Assembly: GCA_937889015.1 (NCBI GenBank)
Contig: CALARR010000211.1
Location: forward strand, 1 to 13,132
Length of the DNA stretch: 13,132 bases
From: an uncultured Planctomycetales bacterium
GTDB taxonomy: Bacteria > Planctomycetota > Planctomycetia > Pirellulales > Thermoguttaceae
Direction of reading: 5' to 3'
Part shown: positions 1 through 7,415 of the stretch, one piece after another
Layout of the letters: the number at the start of each line of letters is the position of its first letter
Position numbering within the stretch: position 1 is the stretch's first letter
Program-made: the position numbers and the translations under genes
Notes under the pieces: generated by a model
The model's input: only the letters and a program-made list of their open reading frames with translations
Databases searched by the model: none
What the model was told of the DNA's origin: nothing

Positions 1-150
1 ACGCTGGCCTCGGTCCGCGGCATCAAGTGCGGCTTGGCACTACGCGGCATCTGCCAGGACGCGATGGCCCCACCCTTCGTGGGGCTCGGCAACGCCCAGC
101 GCGTTCAGGCCACTGCCATCTTGGCTGAGCTGGACGCGCAAGGCGAGTAG
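1..150 (+). CDS. C-terminal end of a dihydrodipicolinate synthase / N-acetylneuraminate lyase family protein (partial)
   Basis: Frame 1 is open from the window edge to TAG at 148-150 and gives the last 49 residues of a protein that starts outside. The tail contains GIKCGLALRGICQDAMAPPF followed by an amphipathic helix ending DAQGE. This resembles the C-terminal helices of DapA/NanA-type class I aldolases, where a G-I-C-x-D-x-x-x-P-P-F stretch and a final R-x-x-x-I-x-x-L helix are common. Members condense or cleave pyruvate-derived keto acids in the cytoplasm. The catalytic lysine and tyrosine would lie upstream of the window, so neither the substrate nor activity can be judged. Family assignment rests on this short tail only. 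Confidence 0.6.
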   Translation, partial: TLASVRGIKCGLALRGICQDAMAPPFVGLGNAQRVQATAILAELDAQGE

Positions 151-174
151 CGGGGAAATGCGCGGCAGCGACAA

Positions 175-203
175 TTGACAATCGCCCCGCGCTAGGCTAG
201 GGT
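175..203 (+). promoter_or_regulatory. Candidate sigma70-type promoter of the LVIVD-repeat gene
   Basis: A perfect -35 hexamer TTGACA (175-180) is followed by a 17-bp spacer and TAGGGT (198-203), which keeps the T, A and final T of the -10 consensus. Transcription would start near 210 and leave a leader of about 54 nt before the ATG at 264. It lies in the 113-bp gap behind the upstream stop codon, the right place for a promoter of the downstream gene. The weak -10 is the main reason for caution. Confidence 0.45.
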
Positions 204-263
204 CGGTTCTGCTCTCACCACGCAGGACTTCTGCCCCTTTACCCCGAGTTTGGCCCGCCGTTG

Positions 264-2417
264 ATGAACATGAAAACCACGAACTCCTGCCTCCTGCTCT
301 TAGCGCTGTCCGGTACTGTGTTTGCCCAGGACGGCCCGACCGTGAATACGGTTCTGGTCAAGTTCGCCAACGAGCTGGTTCCGACCGCCGGCGCAGGGAT
401 TGGCGGATGCATGGACGTGGCTCGGGAAGGCAGTCGGCTGTATGCCTTGCAGGGACGAAGCCTGACGATTCTCTCACTGGAGAACCCGGACCAACCGAAG
501 GTGATCGGCAAGTTGGAAGAGGTGGGGAATCTCCGCCAGATCGTTGTCCGCGGCAACACGGCCTTCATCACGGCGCGCGAAGACGGATTGTTCGTGATCG
601 ATGTCACCAACCCGGCCCAGGCGAGGATTGTGGCACACTACGATACGATTGAATTCGCCACGGGCATCGCCCTCGCCGACGATTTCGCCTTCATCGCCTG
701 CCGCTGGTTCGGCGTGGAGATTGTCGACATTTCTGAGGCAACCAATCCCAAGCATGTTTCGATCATGCGCGTGGGCGAAGCCCAGTCATGCGAAGTGAGC
801 GACGGCTATCTCTATGCGGGCGCGTGGGAAGAACGCCGCGTGGCGATTTGCGATGTGCGTAATCCGGCCGCGCCCCGCCAGGTGGCGACGGTCAAGCTGG
901 ACGGGCGCGGCGATGGAATCTGCGTGCGCGACGGCATTCTCTACGCCGCGATGGGCCATCACCGGCCAGGAGCCGGTTTGCACATCGAAGATCCCGGCTA
1001 CGGGGCCGGCAACGGCATGGACATCTACGATGTTTCCGATCCCGCGCATCCCAAGCACCTGTCGCGCGTCAAGTTCGACTGGCGATACTACTTCGGCTAC
1101 CCGGACACGTGGCGCGTGAGACTGGCGTTTCCGTATGCGTATCTGTACCACACGCATAACGGCGTGTTCGTCTTCGACGTCTCGGATCCGAAACACCCGC
1201 GCGAACTGGCCCAGGTCCGGATTCCTCTGCGTCCGGGTGAGAAGGGGTTTCGCGAGATGAATATGAAGTCGAAGAACGGCCTGCGCCAGCCGGTTCTGCC
1301 CTTCGACCCGAAGGAAAAGATCTACAGCCCCGTTTGCGGCCTGGTCGCGACCGATGGCTACCTGTATTTCACAGGGATGTTCTCCGATCTGCACGTGTTT
1401 CGCAGCGCCAAGCTGGCCAAGGCGGAAACGGGACAGACGGGGCCTCCGCAACGTCGATTGAAGGTTGAAGGCGATTTCCACCTGCCCGACATGGAGAAGT
1501 TGCGGCAGGAAGTCAAACCGCTCGCGCAGTACCTCATGCACTACCGTCCCAGCGGTCAAGTCTACGCGGCGGTGGAGAAGGATGGCGTGGTGTTTGCCGC
1601 GTGTGGGTCGGCCGGCATCCATGTTTTGGACGAGAACTTCGACGTTCAGGCCAACTATCCGACGCGCGGCTTCGCGATGGACGTGCAGACGGTGGGGAAC
1701 AGGCTTTATGCGGCAGAGAGTTCCGGCGGGCTGGGGATCTATAAGGTCGAAGGGACGCGGTTGGAGGAGCTGGGAACCTATGTCTCCAAGGCGCCGATCA
1801 AACAGGTTCGGGTCTCGCCCGACGGCCGGTTCGCCGTGCTCCATGCGGGCGGCAGCACGTATGAGATCGTCAATGTCGCCGATGCCGCGCATCCCCGGCA
1901 TGTGCAGACCGAACGCGGCTGGGGCGGCCTAGTCTATTACCGCCAGTTGTGCAACGGATTCATCGATGGCAGGTACATCTGCGGAACCTGGTGCGGCGGC
2001 CGGACGTTCATGCTCGACCTGGGCGGCTTCAAGCCCGAGCCGTTGCAGGACGTGTTGGGAATCCTGCCCGATATGGAGGCGGGCGGGTACGGCGCCTGCG
2101 GCTCATACGCGTTGCTGACCAGGGGCGGCGGCTATTCGTTCTTCCAGCCCGGCTTTGACGGCAAGTATGAAGACCTGCCGGTGTACAAGCTCCGGGGTGC
2201 GCAGGCGTTTCGCGGCAAACCGACCTGCCAGGGAGATCTGCTGGTGACGTGTGATCGGGTCGAGGGAGACGTGACGATCGCCGACATTTCGAACTTGAGC
2301 GAGCCCAAGTTGATTTGCCGTCTCCAACTGAGCGGTTCGGCCGACTGCGCGTTCATCGGTGAGCAAGACGTGCTGATTCCCGCCGGATATCAGGGGCTGT
2401 TCAGGCTGGGCTGGTGA
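264..2417 (+). CDS. Secreted LVIVD-repeat beta-propeller protein
   Basis: The 717-residue product begins MNMKTTNSCLLLLALSGTVF, a Sec signal peptide probably cut after the following Ala, so it should act outside the cytoplasmic membrane. The body contains repeated blades of the LVIVD type, with a hydrophobic strand, D-[VI]-[ST], and N/D-P-x-x-P: near residues 67 (LTILSLENPDQPKV), 109 (LFVIDVTNPAQ), 151 (VEIVDISEATNPKH), 193 (VAICDVRNPAAPRQ), 252 (MDIYDVSDPAHPKH), 302 (VFVFDVSDPKHPRE), 533 (IVNVADAAHPRH) and 670 (VTIADISNLSEPK), with weaker blades between. LVIVD proteins are predicted beta-propellers of mostly unknown function, often surface-bound and sometimes ligand-binding. No enzymatic motif is visible. 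Start: ATG 264 is preferred over the adjacent TTG 261; ATG 270 is also possible. No Shine-Dalgarno is visible. It is monocistronic and convergent with the next gene. Confidence 0.85.
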   Translation: MNMKTTNSCLLLLALSGTVFAQDGPTVNTVLVKFANELVPTAGAGIGGCMDVAREGSRLYALQGRSLTILSLENPDQPKVIGKLEEVGNLRQIVVRGNTAFITAREDGLFVIDVTNPAQARIVAHYDTIEFATGIALADDFAFIACRWFGVEIVDISEATNPKHVSIMRVGEAQSCEVSDGYLYAGAWEERRVAICDVRNPAAPRQVATVKLDGRGDGICVRDGILYAAMGHHRPGAGLHIEDPGYGAGNGMDIYDVSDPAHPKHLSRVKFDWRYYFGYPDTWRVRLAFPYAYLYHTHNGVFVFDVSDPKHPRELAQVRIPLRPGEKGFREMNMKSKNGLRQPVLPFDPKEKIYSPVCGLVATDGYLYFTGMFSDLHVFRSAKLAKAETGQTGPPQRRLKVEGDFHLPDMEKLRQEVKPLAQYLMHYRPSGQVYAAVEKDGVVFAACGSAGIHVLDENFDVQANYPTRGFAMDVQTVGNRLYAAESSGGLGIYKVEGTRLEELGTYVSKAPIKQVRVSPDGRFAVLHAGGSTYEIVNVADAAHPRHVQTERGWGGLVYYRQLCNGFIDGRYICGTWCGGRTFMLDLGGFKPEPLQDVLGILPDMEAGGYGACGSYALLTRGGGYSFFQPGFDGKYEDLPVYKLRGAQAFRGKPTCQGDLLVTCDRVEGDVTIADISNLSEPKLICRLQLSGSADCAFIGEQDVLIPAGYQGLFRLGW

Positions 2418-2459
2418 TGCGGCGGCCTCCTGGCCCGTCTCGCAGGTCAGACACTCCGT

Positions 2460-2494
2460 GCCTGACGGTTGCAGGCCTGAAGAGACCGTCAGGC
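2460..2494. terminator. Inverted repeat between convergent genes, possible bidirectional terminator
   Basis: The arms GCCTGACGGT (2460-2469) and ACCGTCAGGC (2485-2494) are perfect 10-bp inverted repeats around a 15-nt loop. The element sits in the 97-bp gap between the stop codons at 2417 (+) and 2515 (-), where a shared terminator would be expected. There is no T-tract on either side, so intrinsic termination is doubtful. It could instead be a transcript-stabilising hairpin. A shorter alternative pairing, GTCAG with CTGAC, exists just upstream. Confidence 0.45.
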
Positions 2495-2514
2495 AGATGG
2501 TGTGTGGAGGATGG

Positions 2515-3699
2515 TTACGGCCTCTCGGCGTGCATCGTCTTACGATAGAAGGTCAGCAACTCGGCCATGTCGCAGCAGGTGTAGGGCTCGTCGCAGGCCG
2601 GGGTCTTCTTGCCGGCGTCGGCCACCCACATCTGGCCCGTCTCCGGCGCAAAGATGGCGTTGTGCAGATTGGAGTTCATGGCCACCGGCCGCTTGATGAT
2701 CTCGATCAGCGCCGGCACGTCGATCCGGCCGTAGTGTTCTTGGACGCGGCGGCTGAGCGCCTGGGCCCGATCGCCGGCGCTGATCAGAACGCAGTCCTCC
2801 GGCACGCGAGGCAATCGTGCGTGCTGTTGGCCTGGGAGCAGAACGGTAACCTCGTTGGGCCGGCACTCCAGGGCCGCCATGTTCCGCGATTTGTCGCTGA
2901 GCACGTAGTAATACTCGCAGGTCCGTGGGGTCTGGCGGATGATAGCCAGGGCCTCGTCCACGCTGGCCGCACGCTCCATCACGTCACGCAACAGGAAACT
3001 CATCGGCATCCCGTCCCAATCGCCTTCCCCACGTCCGCCCATCTCGCCAATCGCCAGCCCCTTCTCATTCATGGCCGTCACCGTGCCGACAAACCCCGCG
3101 TATCCCAGGCTCATCCAGGCGTGATAGCCGTCAGGCAGGAATACGGCCACGACCGCTCCATTTTGGAGTTGGATGTCGCGCAGATAGTCCAGCACGCGCG
3201 CATGCAGCACGCGACCGTCGCGAGTGGCCTTGCCGCGCACGGCCACGCCGCTGCAGTGAAACAGTTCGGGAAACAGATTCGCGCACCGTGCGTCGCGCCG
3301 CGAGACGCCGGAGGCATCGGCCAGGGCGTCGCACTCGGCAAAGAAGCGTTGTGGGACGTGGGGGCCGGCGCGCCGCTCGATCTCGGCCATGCGGTCGAAG
3401 AACCAGCGGCTCGTACGCAGCGTGTCGGCCGCGCCGACCACGTACACCACCTGGTTCACGAGGTGGCGAGCCTTTTCGCTCAACAGGCGGCCGTGGGCCG
3501 CGCCCATCTGCTCCGGTGTGCCGGACATGATGACGACCGTCTTCTGCTGCAAACGGGCCACGAGGCCGTGGCCGGCCGGATCGCGGCCCACGAGCTCGAT
3601 GGCCGGGGCGTCGGCGGCTTGGGTGACGGAAGCCAAGGAGGCCGCAAACCATACGGCCAGCAAGGCGCACGCTTCTCGACACCGGCCAACCGTGGTCAT
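2515..3699 (-). CDS. Secreted C45-family (acyl-CoA:6-aminopenicillanate acyltransferase-like) Ntn hydrolase
   Basis: The 394-residue product starts MTTVGRCREACALLAVWFAA and has a signal peptide ending near SVTQA-ADAP. Residues 64-73 (QMGAAHGRLL) match the G-x-A-H-G signature of C45/phospholipase-B-like Ntn hydrolases. Cys149 in FPELFHCSGVAV is the likely autocatalytic nucleophile, followed by DGRVLHARVLDY and the MNEKGLAIGEMGG block (210-222). A second Asn-rich block, MNSNLHNAIFAPETG, lies at 341-355. Such enzymes are made as precursors that cleave before the Cys and then hydrolyse or transfer acyl groups on amide or peptide substrates. The true substrate is unknown. Its ATG overlaps the previous stop codon as ATGA (3696-3699), with GGAG (3708-3711) eight bases upstream, so it is translationally coupled to the hydrolase gene and is last in the operon. 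The frame is open upstream to 3831, but that part lacks a signal peptide at its start and lies over the previous gene. Confidence 0.82.
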   Translation of the reverse strand: MTTVGRCREACALLAVWFAASLASVTQAADAPAIELVGRDPAGHGLVARLQQKTVVIMSGTPEQMGAAHGRLLSEKARHLVNQVVYVVGAADTLRTSRWFFDRMAEIERRAGPHVPQRFFAECDALADASGVSRRDARCANLFPELFHCSGVAVRGKATRDGRVLHARVLDYLRDIQLQNGAVVAVFLPDGYHAWMSLGYAGFVGTVTAMNEKGLAIGEMGGRGEGDWDGMPMSFLLRDVMERAASVDEALAIIRQTPRTCEYYYVLSDKSRNMAALECRPNEVTVLLPGQQHARLPRVPEDCVLISAGDRAQALSRRVQEHYGRIDVPALIEIIKRPVAMNSNLHNAIFAPETGQMWVADAGKKTPACDEPYTCCDMAELLTFYRKTMHAERP

Positions 3700-5461
3700 G
3701 GCAACTGCTCCAAAGCGAATTTGAGGACCGCAGCGAACATCCGTTCCAGGTCGGCGCGGTCCACGTCCTGGCATTCCAGGCCCGGCGGCTCGCAGAACAG
3801 CTCGTCCGGAGCGACCGTGTCGATCTGCCACTGGCGCACGACGATCTGGCCCGACGCCTGGCGCGCCTCGAAGCTGATGGTACTCGGGCCGGGCAACGTG
3901 CGATCGGCCTCAAGGCCAGGCGGATCTGGCCGAGCGATCCATCACGGGGCGCGATGACGATTGCCTGAAGGCGGCCCTGTTCAGTCTCCGCGCGCACGTC
4001 GGCCAGATGCGTGAGGGTTTCGGGAGCCCTGACGATCGCGTCCAACGCCCCACGGATGATCTGGAGCCTCAGCCGCTGTCCACCGGGAATTGCGTCCAGC
4101 ACCCCTCGTGACTTGGTGTCCGTCCCTCCCACCCCACGAAAGACGCGTTTCCCTTGGGCCATGATCCAGGGATAGCTCCCCTGCCCTACGGCAACCTGGC
4201 CGATCTCCGGAAACTGGCCTTCCAGCCGGAACCGGGCGCCGCTGCCTCGGGCCAGACTGAATTGAACCTCGACCGGTTTGCCCTGGGCCGGCCGGAGGGC
4301 GACTTCCAGGGCCACGAAGTGCCCGCGGCCTGAGGCCGGTTCCGCTGCGGCCAAGGCCGAAACCTGGCGCAGCAACTCGGCAAGCACCTGTAGCGGTTCG
4401 TTGGCCGGCGCCGCCGGGGGCTTCTGGGCCGCGGCCGGCAGATCCTGACCGAAGAAGGCGACCGCATGCTCCAGGACTTGCGGCAAGGCCGCGATCGCCG
4501 TGTAATGGCCTAATCCTGGTAGCCACACCACACGTTCGGGCATACCGAGGGCCTCTGCCAACTTGCGCGCGCATTGCGGGGCGATTGTCACATCCTCGAC
4601 GGCGTTGACCATCAGCACGCGGCCCTGCTGGGCTCGATCACGCAACTGCGGCGCGTGGGTCAACGGATCGACGTCGTGTATGGCCTGCCGGGCGATCTTC
4701 TGTTCGGCCGGCGAGAGGTTCGCCAGGAGTCCTTTCAGACCGCGAGTCTCGGGCGCATGTTCGACGATATACCCCAGGTCACCGCCCGCCAGAATCAACG
4801 CGGCACGCGCTATGCGAGGCTCCTGCGCACTCGCAGTAGCGCCGACGATCCCGCCTAGGCTCACGCCGATGACGCCGATGGCCTGCGCGTTCACCTCGCG
4901 ACGTGAGGCGAGCAGATCTACGGCCCGACGCACGTCGGCAAAGCCCTGGCTCAGAGCTTGCAGGAAGAGGGCCGGATTCTTGGTCAGGACCTTCGTGCCC
5001 TCAGGCGGAGCGCGCTCGCCGTAGTAGGGCAGCTTGATCATCATGGAGGGAATGCCCCGTGCCGCCAACACAGAACAGGTCAGCCGCTCCAATTCGAAAT
5101 TACCGTGCAGGATGTGCAGGCAGATCACCGCCGGACGCCGCAACCCGTCCTCGTCGGCCCCCCGCGGCAGATAGTAGTCGGCCGGCACGGTGTTGTTGGC
5201 TTCCACCGGCGTGACAACCGGCGACGGATAGCGCAGCCGATAGACGTGAAAAGAGGGCGCGTCGCGCAGTAGTTGCATGTCATAGGCAAAGGGCTGGCCG
5301 TCGTGGGCTGTCTCGACGCGGATCTCGGCAGGCCGCGCGGTGGGCCGACTCGGGCCCGGATCGGCTCCAGCACGTTCGGTGCCCAGCAGCAAGAAGCAGA
5401 GAACGAGAATCGTCAAGCGGCGTGAAGCATCCATTCCTCGGCCCAGCGTTGCAGTGGACAA
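3696..5461 (-). CDS. Secreted alpha/beta hydrolase with C-terminal LolA-like domain, interrupted by an apparent -1 frameshift
   Basis: After a signal peptide (hydrophobic run LTILVLCFLLLG) comes an alpha/beta-hydrolase domain. From the TTG start, the oxyanion region is CLHILHG (114-120), the nucleophile elbow is GVSLGG with Ser201, the acid is probably Asp290 (NAVEDVTI) and the base His319 (GLGHYT). The first frame reads well to GQIRLAL (residue 517, base 3911). It then turns into Arg/Ser/Ala-rich nonsense that would run on to 3131 across the next gene. Switching frame at 3911 gives EADRTLPGPSTISFEARQ and ends ...FALEQLP-stop at 3696, exactly overlapping the next ATG. Restored, the protein has about 588 residues. 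Residues 355-588 resemble the LolA-like fold of the 12077-13006 product (inference). A single missing G would explain the break. Start: TTG 5461 has GGAGG nine bases upstream. ATG 5434 is the alternative and shortens the N-terminus by nine residues. It is second in the operon, 24 bp behind the GH10-like gene. Confidence 0.7.
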
Positions 5462-5470
5462 AGCTGGCTT

Positions 5471-5475
5471 CCTCC
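5471..5475 (-). promoter_or_regulatory. Shine-Dalgarno favouring a TTG start for the hydrolase gene
   Basis: On the minus strand GGGAGGAA lies in the 24-bp gap after the upstream stop codon. Its GGAGG core is nine bases before TTG 5461 and 36 bases before ATG 5434. The spacing suits the TTG start. The conventional ATG has only an AGGA touching it, too close to act as a ribosome binding site. Confidence 0.5.
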
Positions 5476-5485
5476 CTGCGGCTGG

Positions 5486-6988
5486 TCACCGCAGATACGT
5501 CTGACGAATGGCGGCCAGCGCGACTTGGACCGGTTTGGCGGTGCGGTCCAGAGCGAACAGGCCGCCGTGGGGGAAATCGTGTGGCTCACCGTCGCGGAGC
5601 TGGTTCCAGAGGATGCCGCTCACGTAGGGCTTGGCCAGCAGAAAGGGCACGTGCTGCGCGACCCACTCCTCTTGGGCTTGGGGCGTCCAGCTTAGGGACA
5701 CGTGGGTCCGCGTGTTGGCCAGCGGATCCTCGTGAGCGCCGCTGGGCAGGCAGAGCGAGATGTATAGCGGCAGCCCCAGAACGGCCCAATAGTCCAACAG
5801 TCGACTCCAATCCAGGCCATCGCGAAGCCGCGTGCCACCAGGAAAGTAACCGAGATTCGTCTCCAACACCAACCCGCCCAGTCCCAATCCGGCCCGAATC
5901 AGCACATCAGCGAACTGCCAGGGAGGAAACTCGCGCTGACGATGCAGGAGGTACTCGCCCCAAGGCTGATTCACCGAGAAGACGATCGGCGCATCGCGAT
6001 CCAGCGAACGGATCACCTCCACGACCTGGGCCACCAGACGCAGGTGTTGTTCCTCGCTCAGCGCCAGCAGGTCCGAAGAGTTCACTCGGCCGGCGCACTG
6101 CCAGATCGCGACCTTGCCCCGATAGCGGCTCACCACGGCCTGTACATAGCTGGTCACAAAAGAGAACAGGGCGTCAAAGTTGTCCCCCCAGGAATGGACC
6201 CAATCGGGAAGACTGCGGCGATCCAGCTCCAGCAAGGGACCGCTGAACACGGGCAGACCGTGCATCTGACACCAGGCCACTTGCTTATCAGCCGTGTCCC
6301 ACAAAAAGCTCCCCTGGTAGATTTCGATCTCCCGCCAGGAAAACGGGACTCCTGCCACATTGAAGGTCTGCAGAAACTGGGCCGTCGAGACATCGTCCAG
6401 GAGCGAACTTCCCAAAACCCCGCCCTGTAGTAGAGGCTGCCTGCCATTGTAGCGGATCCGGAGTGGCAAGGCCTGGTTGGCGTAGGCGGCCACCAACTGC
6501 GCGGCGGCGTCCAGCGAGGCACGGAGACTCTGCTCGGCCAACTGGCTGGATTGCTCTCGTTGCTGCTGATGGACTGCCGCTCGACTGAAGTAACGTGTGG
6601 CCTCGCGCACCGCCGTGCGGACCGAGTCCGGAACAGCCAGTCCGGCCACTTCCCATTCAGCCGCCTGATTGCGCACCAAGCCCAAGCGCCCGCGCGCCAG
6701 TTCCAGTGGGAGGGGATAGGGGGTTGCGCTCTCCACAAGTGTGCCAGTGCTGAGCGTGAGCCGCTCGTAGCCGGCGACGTCCCAGGGTACGTGCAGGTTC
6801 ACGGCCTCGGTGCCACTGTGCTGAAGGACGAGAGTATCGCCTTCGGCACGCGCGCGAACCATGTTGGGAATGCGGTCAAATCCGGTCAGGTAGGCCTGTT
6901 CGACCACCTGTTCGGAGTTCCGCTCCGGCGGAGAGAGGATAAACCGCATCACCCCCATGAAGAACCTGTCCCCCGGCCGGCTGGCCAT
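5486..6988 (-). CDS. GH10-like (endoxylanase-fold) protein lacking recognisable catalytic glutamates
   Basis: The 500-residue product has an N-terminal region (residues 11-180) typical of a planctomycete family: MGVMRFILSPPER, then LHVPWDV, then ELARGRLGLVRNQAAEWE. A GH10-like TIM barrel follows (about 205-497): FSWREIEIYQG, WCQMHGLPVFSGPLLELDRRS, and the C-terminal GILWNQLRDGEPHDFPHGGLFALDRTAKP, which matches the final strand and helix of GH10 xylanases. Where GH10 enzymes have the acid/base W-D-V-x-N-E, this protein reads WQCAGRVNSS (296-305). No nucleophile-type glutamate is visible in the LPLYISLCLPS strand (406-416). It is therefore probably non-hydrolytic or uses other residues. No signal peptide is evident. 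ATG 6988 is used here; ATG 6958 (MGVMRF) is a good alternative start and matches how I recall the family beginning. It is first in the minus-strand operon. Confidence 0.65.
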   Translation of the reverse strand: MASRPGDRFFMGVMRFILSPPERNSEQVVEQAYLTGFDRIPNMVRARAEGDTLVLQHSGTEAVNLHVPWDVAGYERLTLSTGTLVESATPYPLPLELARGRLGLVRNQAAEWEVAGLAVPDSVRTAVREATRYFSRAAVHQQQREQSSQLAEQSLRASLDAAAQLVAAYANQALPLRIRYNGRQPLLQGGVLGSSLLDDVSTAQFLQTFNVAGVPFSWREIEIYQGSFLWDTADKQVAWCQMHGLPVFSGPLLELDRRSLPDWVHSWGDNFDALFSFVTSYVQAVVSRYRGKVAIWQCAGRVNSSDLLALSEEQHLRLVAQVVEVIRSLDRDAPIVFSVNQPWGEYLLHRQREFPPWQFADVLIRAGLGLGGLVLETNLGYFPGGTRLRDGLDWSRLLDYWAVLGLPLYISLCLPSGAHEDPLANTRTHVSLSWTPQAQEEWVAQHVPFLLAKPYVSGILWNQLRDGEPHDFPHGGLFALDRTAKPVQVALAAIRQTYLR

Positions 6989-7415
6989 GTCGCTACCCGG
7001 ACGGGATGAGTATTGGCCATGGTCGGTCGCCCTTCCCGGCTGACAAATGACGAGGCCGGTAGGCGGCCCGTACGGCGGGTTTCTACGTTGCCAATGGCCC
7101 CGGCTGATCTACGGAAGCCCAGTTCTCTACGGCAAGTGTCAGGATCACGTGGCATGAGTTCCCTGAACACCACCAAACGCCTCATTTTAGGGAGTGTACA
7201 CAACCGGGACGAGCCGATCAAGCGATGGGGTACACCAGCTAGGATTATGGTGGGGGCAGAGGCCAAGTCGCGATCCACCGACCGATGGCGAATCTCCGCC
7301 CGTCTGACGCCAAGAACAATGCGATACGCCACACGGCAGGCCCGTACGCCACGTACTAGGCAGACGGGGAATGAGCGAGTATATTCGGCATTTTCCAGCC
7401 TGTGAGGAACGTGGC
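6989..7415. other. Gene-free divergent intergenic region
   Basis: This 427-bp stretch separates the divergent GH10-like gene and purC, so promoters for both should lie here. Open frames in it are rich in Arg, Thr and Ser, have no family resemblance and overlap one another on both strands, so I call no gene. TATATT at 7380-7385 is an isolated -10-like hexamer 31 bases before the purC ATG, but I found no convincing -35 for it. CCGTACG occurs twice, near 7067 and 7341, and CTACG three times at about 26-bp spacing between 7080 and 7135. I attach no function to these. Confidence 0.5.
7404..7408 (+). promoter_or_regulatory. Ribosome binding site of purC
   Basis: GAGGA lies seven bases before ATG 7416. 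It decides the start. The open frame extends upstream to 7371 (MSEYIRHFPACEERG), but that extension has no ribosome site of its own and is not part of the PurC family. Confidence 0.6.

Noticed and set aside
150..190. GCGGGG/CCCCGC stem behind the DapA-like gene as a terminator
   Set aside because: Only 6 bp with a 29-nt loop, no T-run, and it overlaps the better-supported promoter.
786..1901. A 371-residue minus-strand open frame inside the LVIVD gene
   Set aside because: It mirrors the repeats (recurrent GIGNIVDVHA-like runs are the reverse of the LVIVD blades) and has no signal or family resemblance.
3905..3920. Programmed -1 ribosomal frameshift in the hydrolase gene
   Set aside because: The sequence CTGGCCTTGAGG has no slippery heptamer, and a simple G deletion explains the shift.
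2458..3957. A 499-residue open frame on the plus strand antisense to the C45 and hydrolase genes
   Set aside because: It is His/Arg/Gly-rich mirror-frame sequence of a high-GC gene with no motif, while the minus strand shows clear family motifs, a signal peptide and operon structure.
6949..7405. Overlapping open frames on both strands in the gap before purC
   Set aside because: Composition is Arg/Thr/Ser-rich with no motif, the two strands conflict, and neither has a ribosome site.
7371..7415. Upstream start adding 15 residues to PurC
   Set aside because: GAGGA is correctly spaced only for ATG 7416, and PurC proteins normally begin just before the K-V-R-D block.
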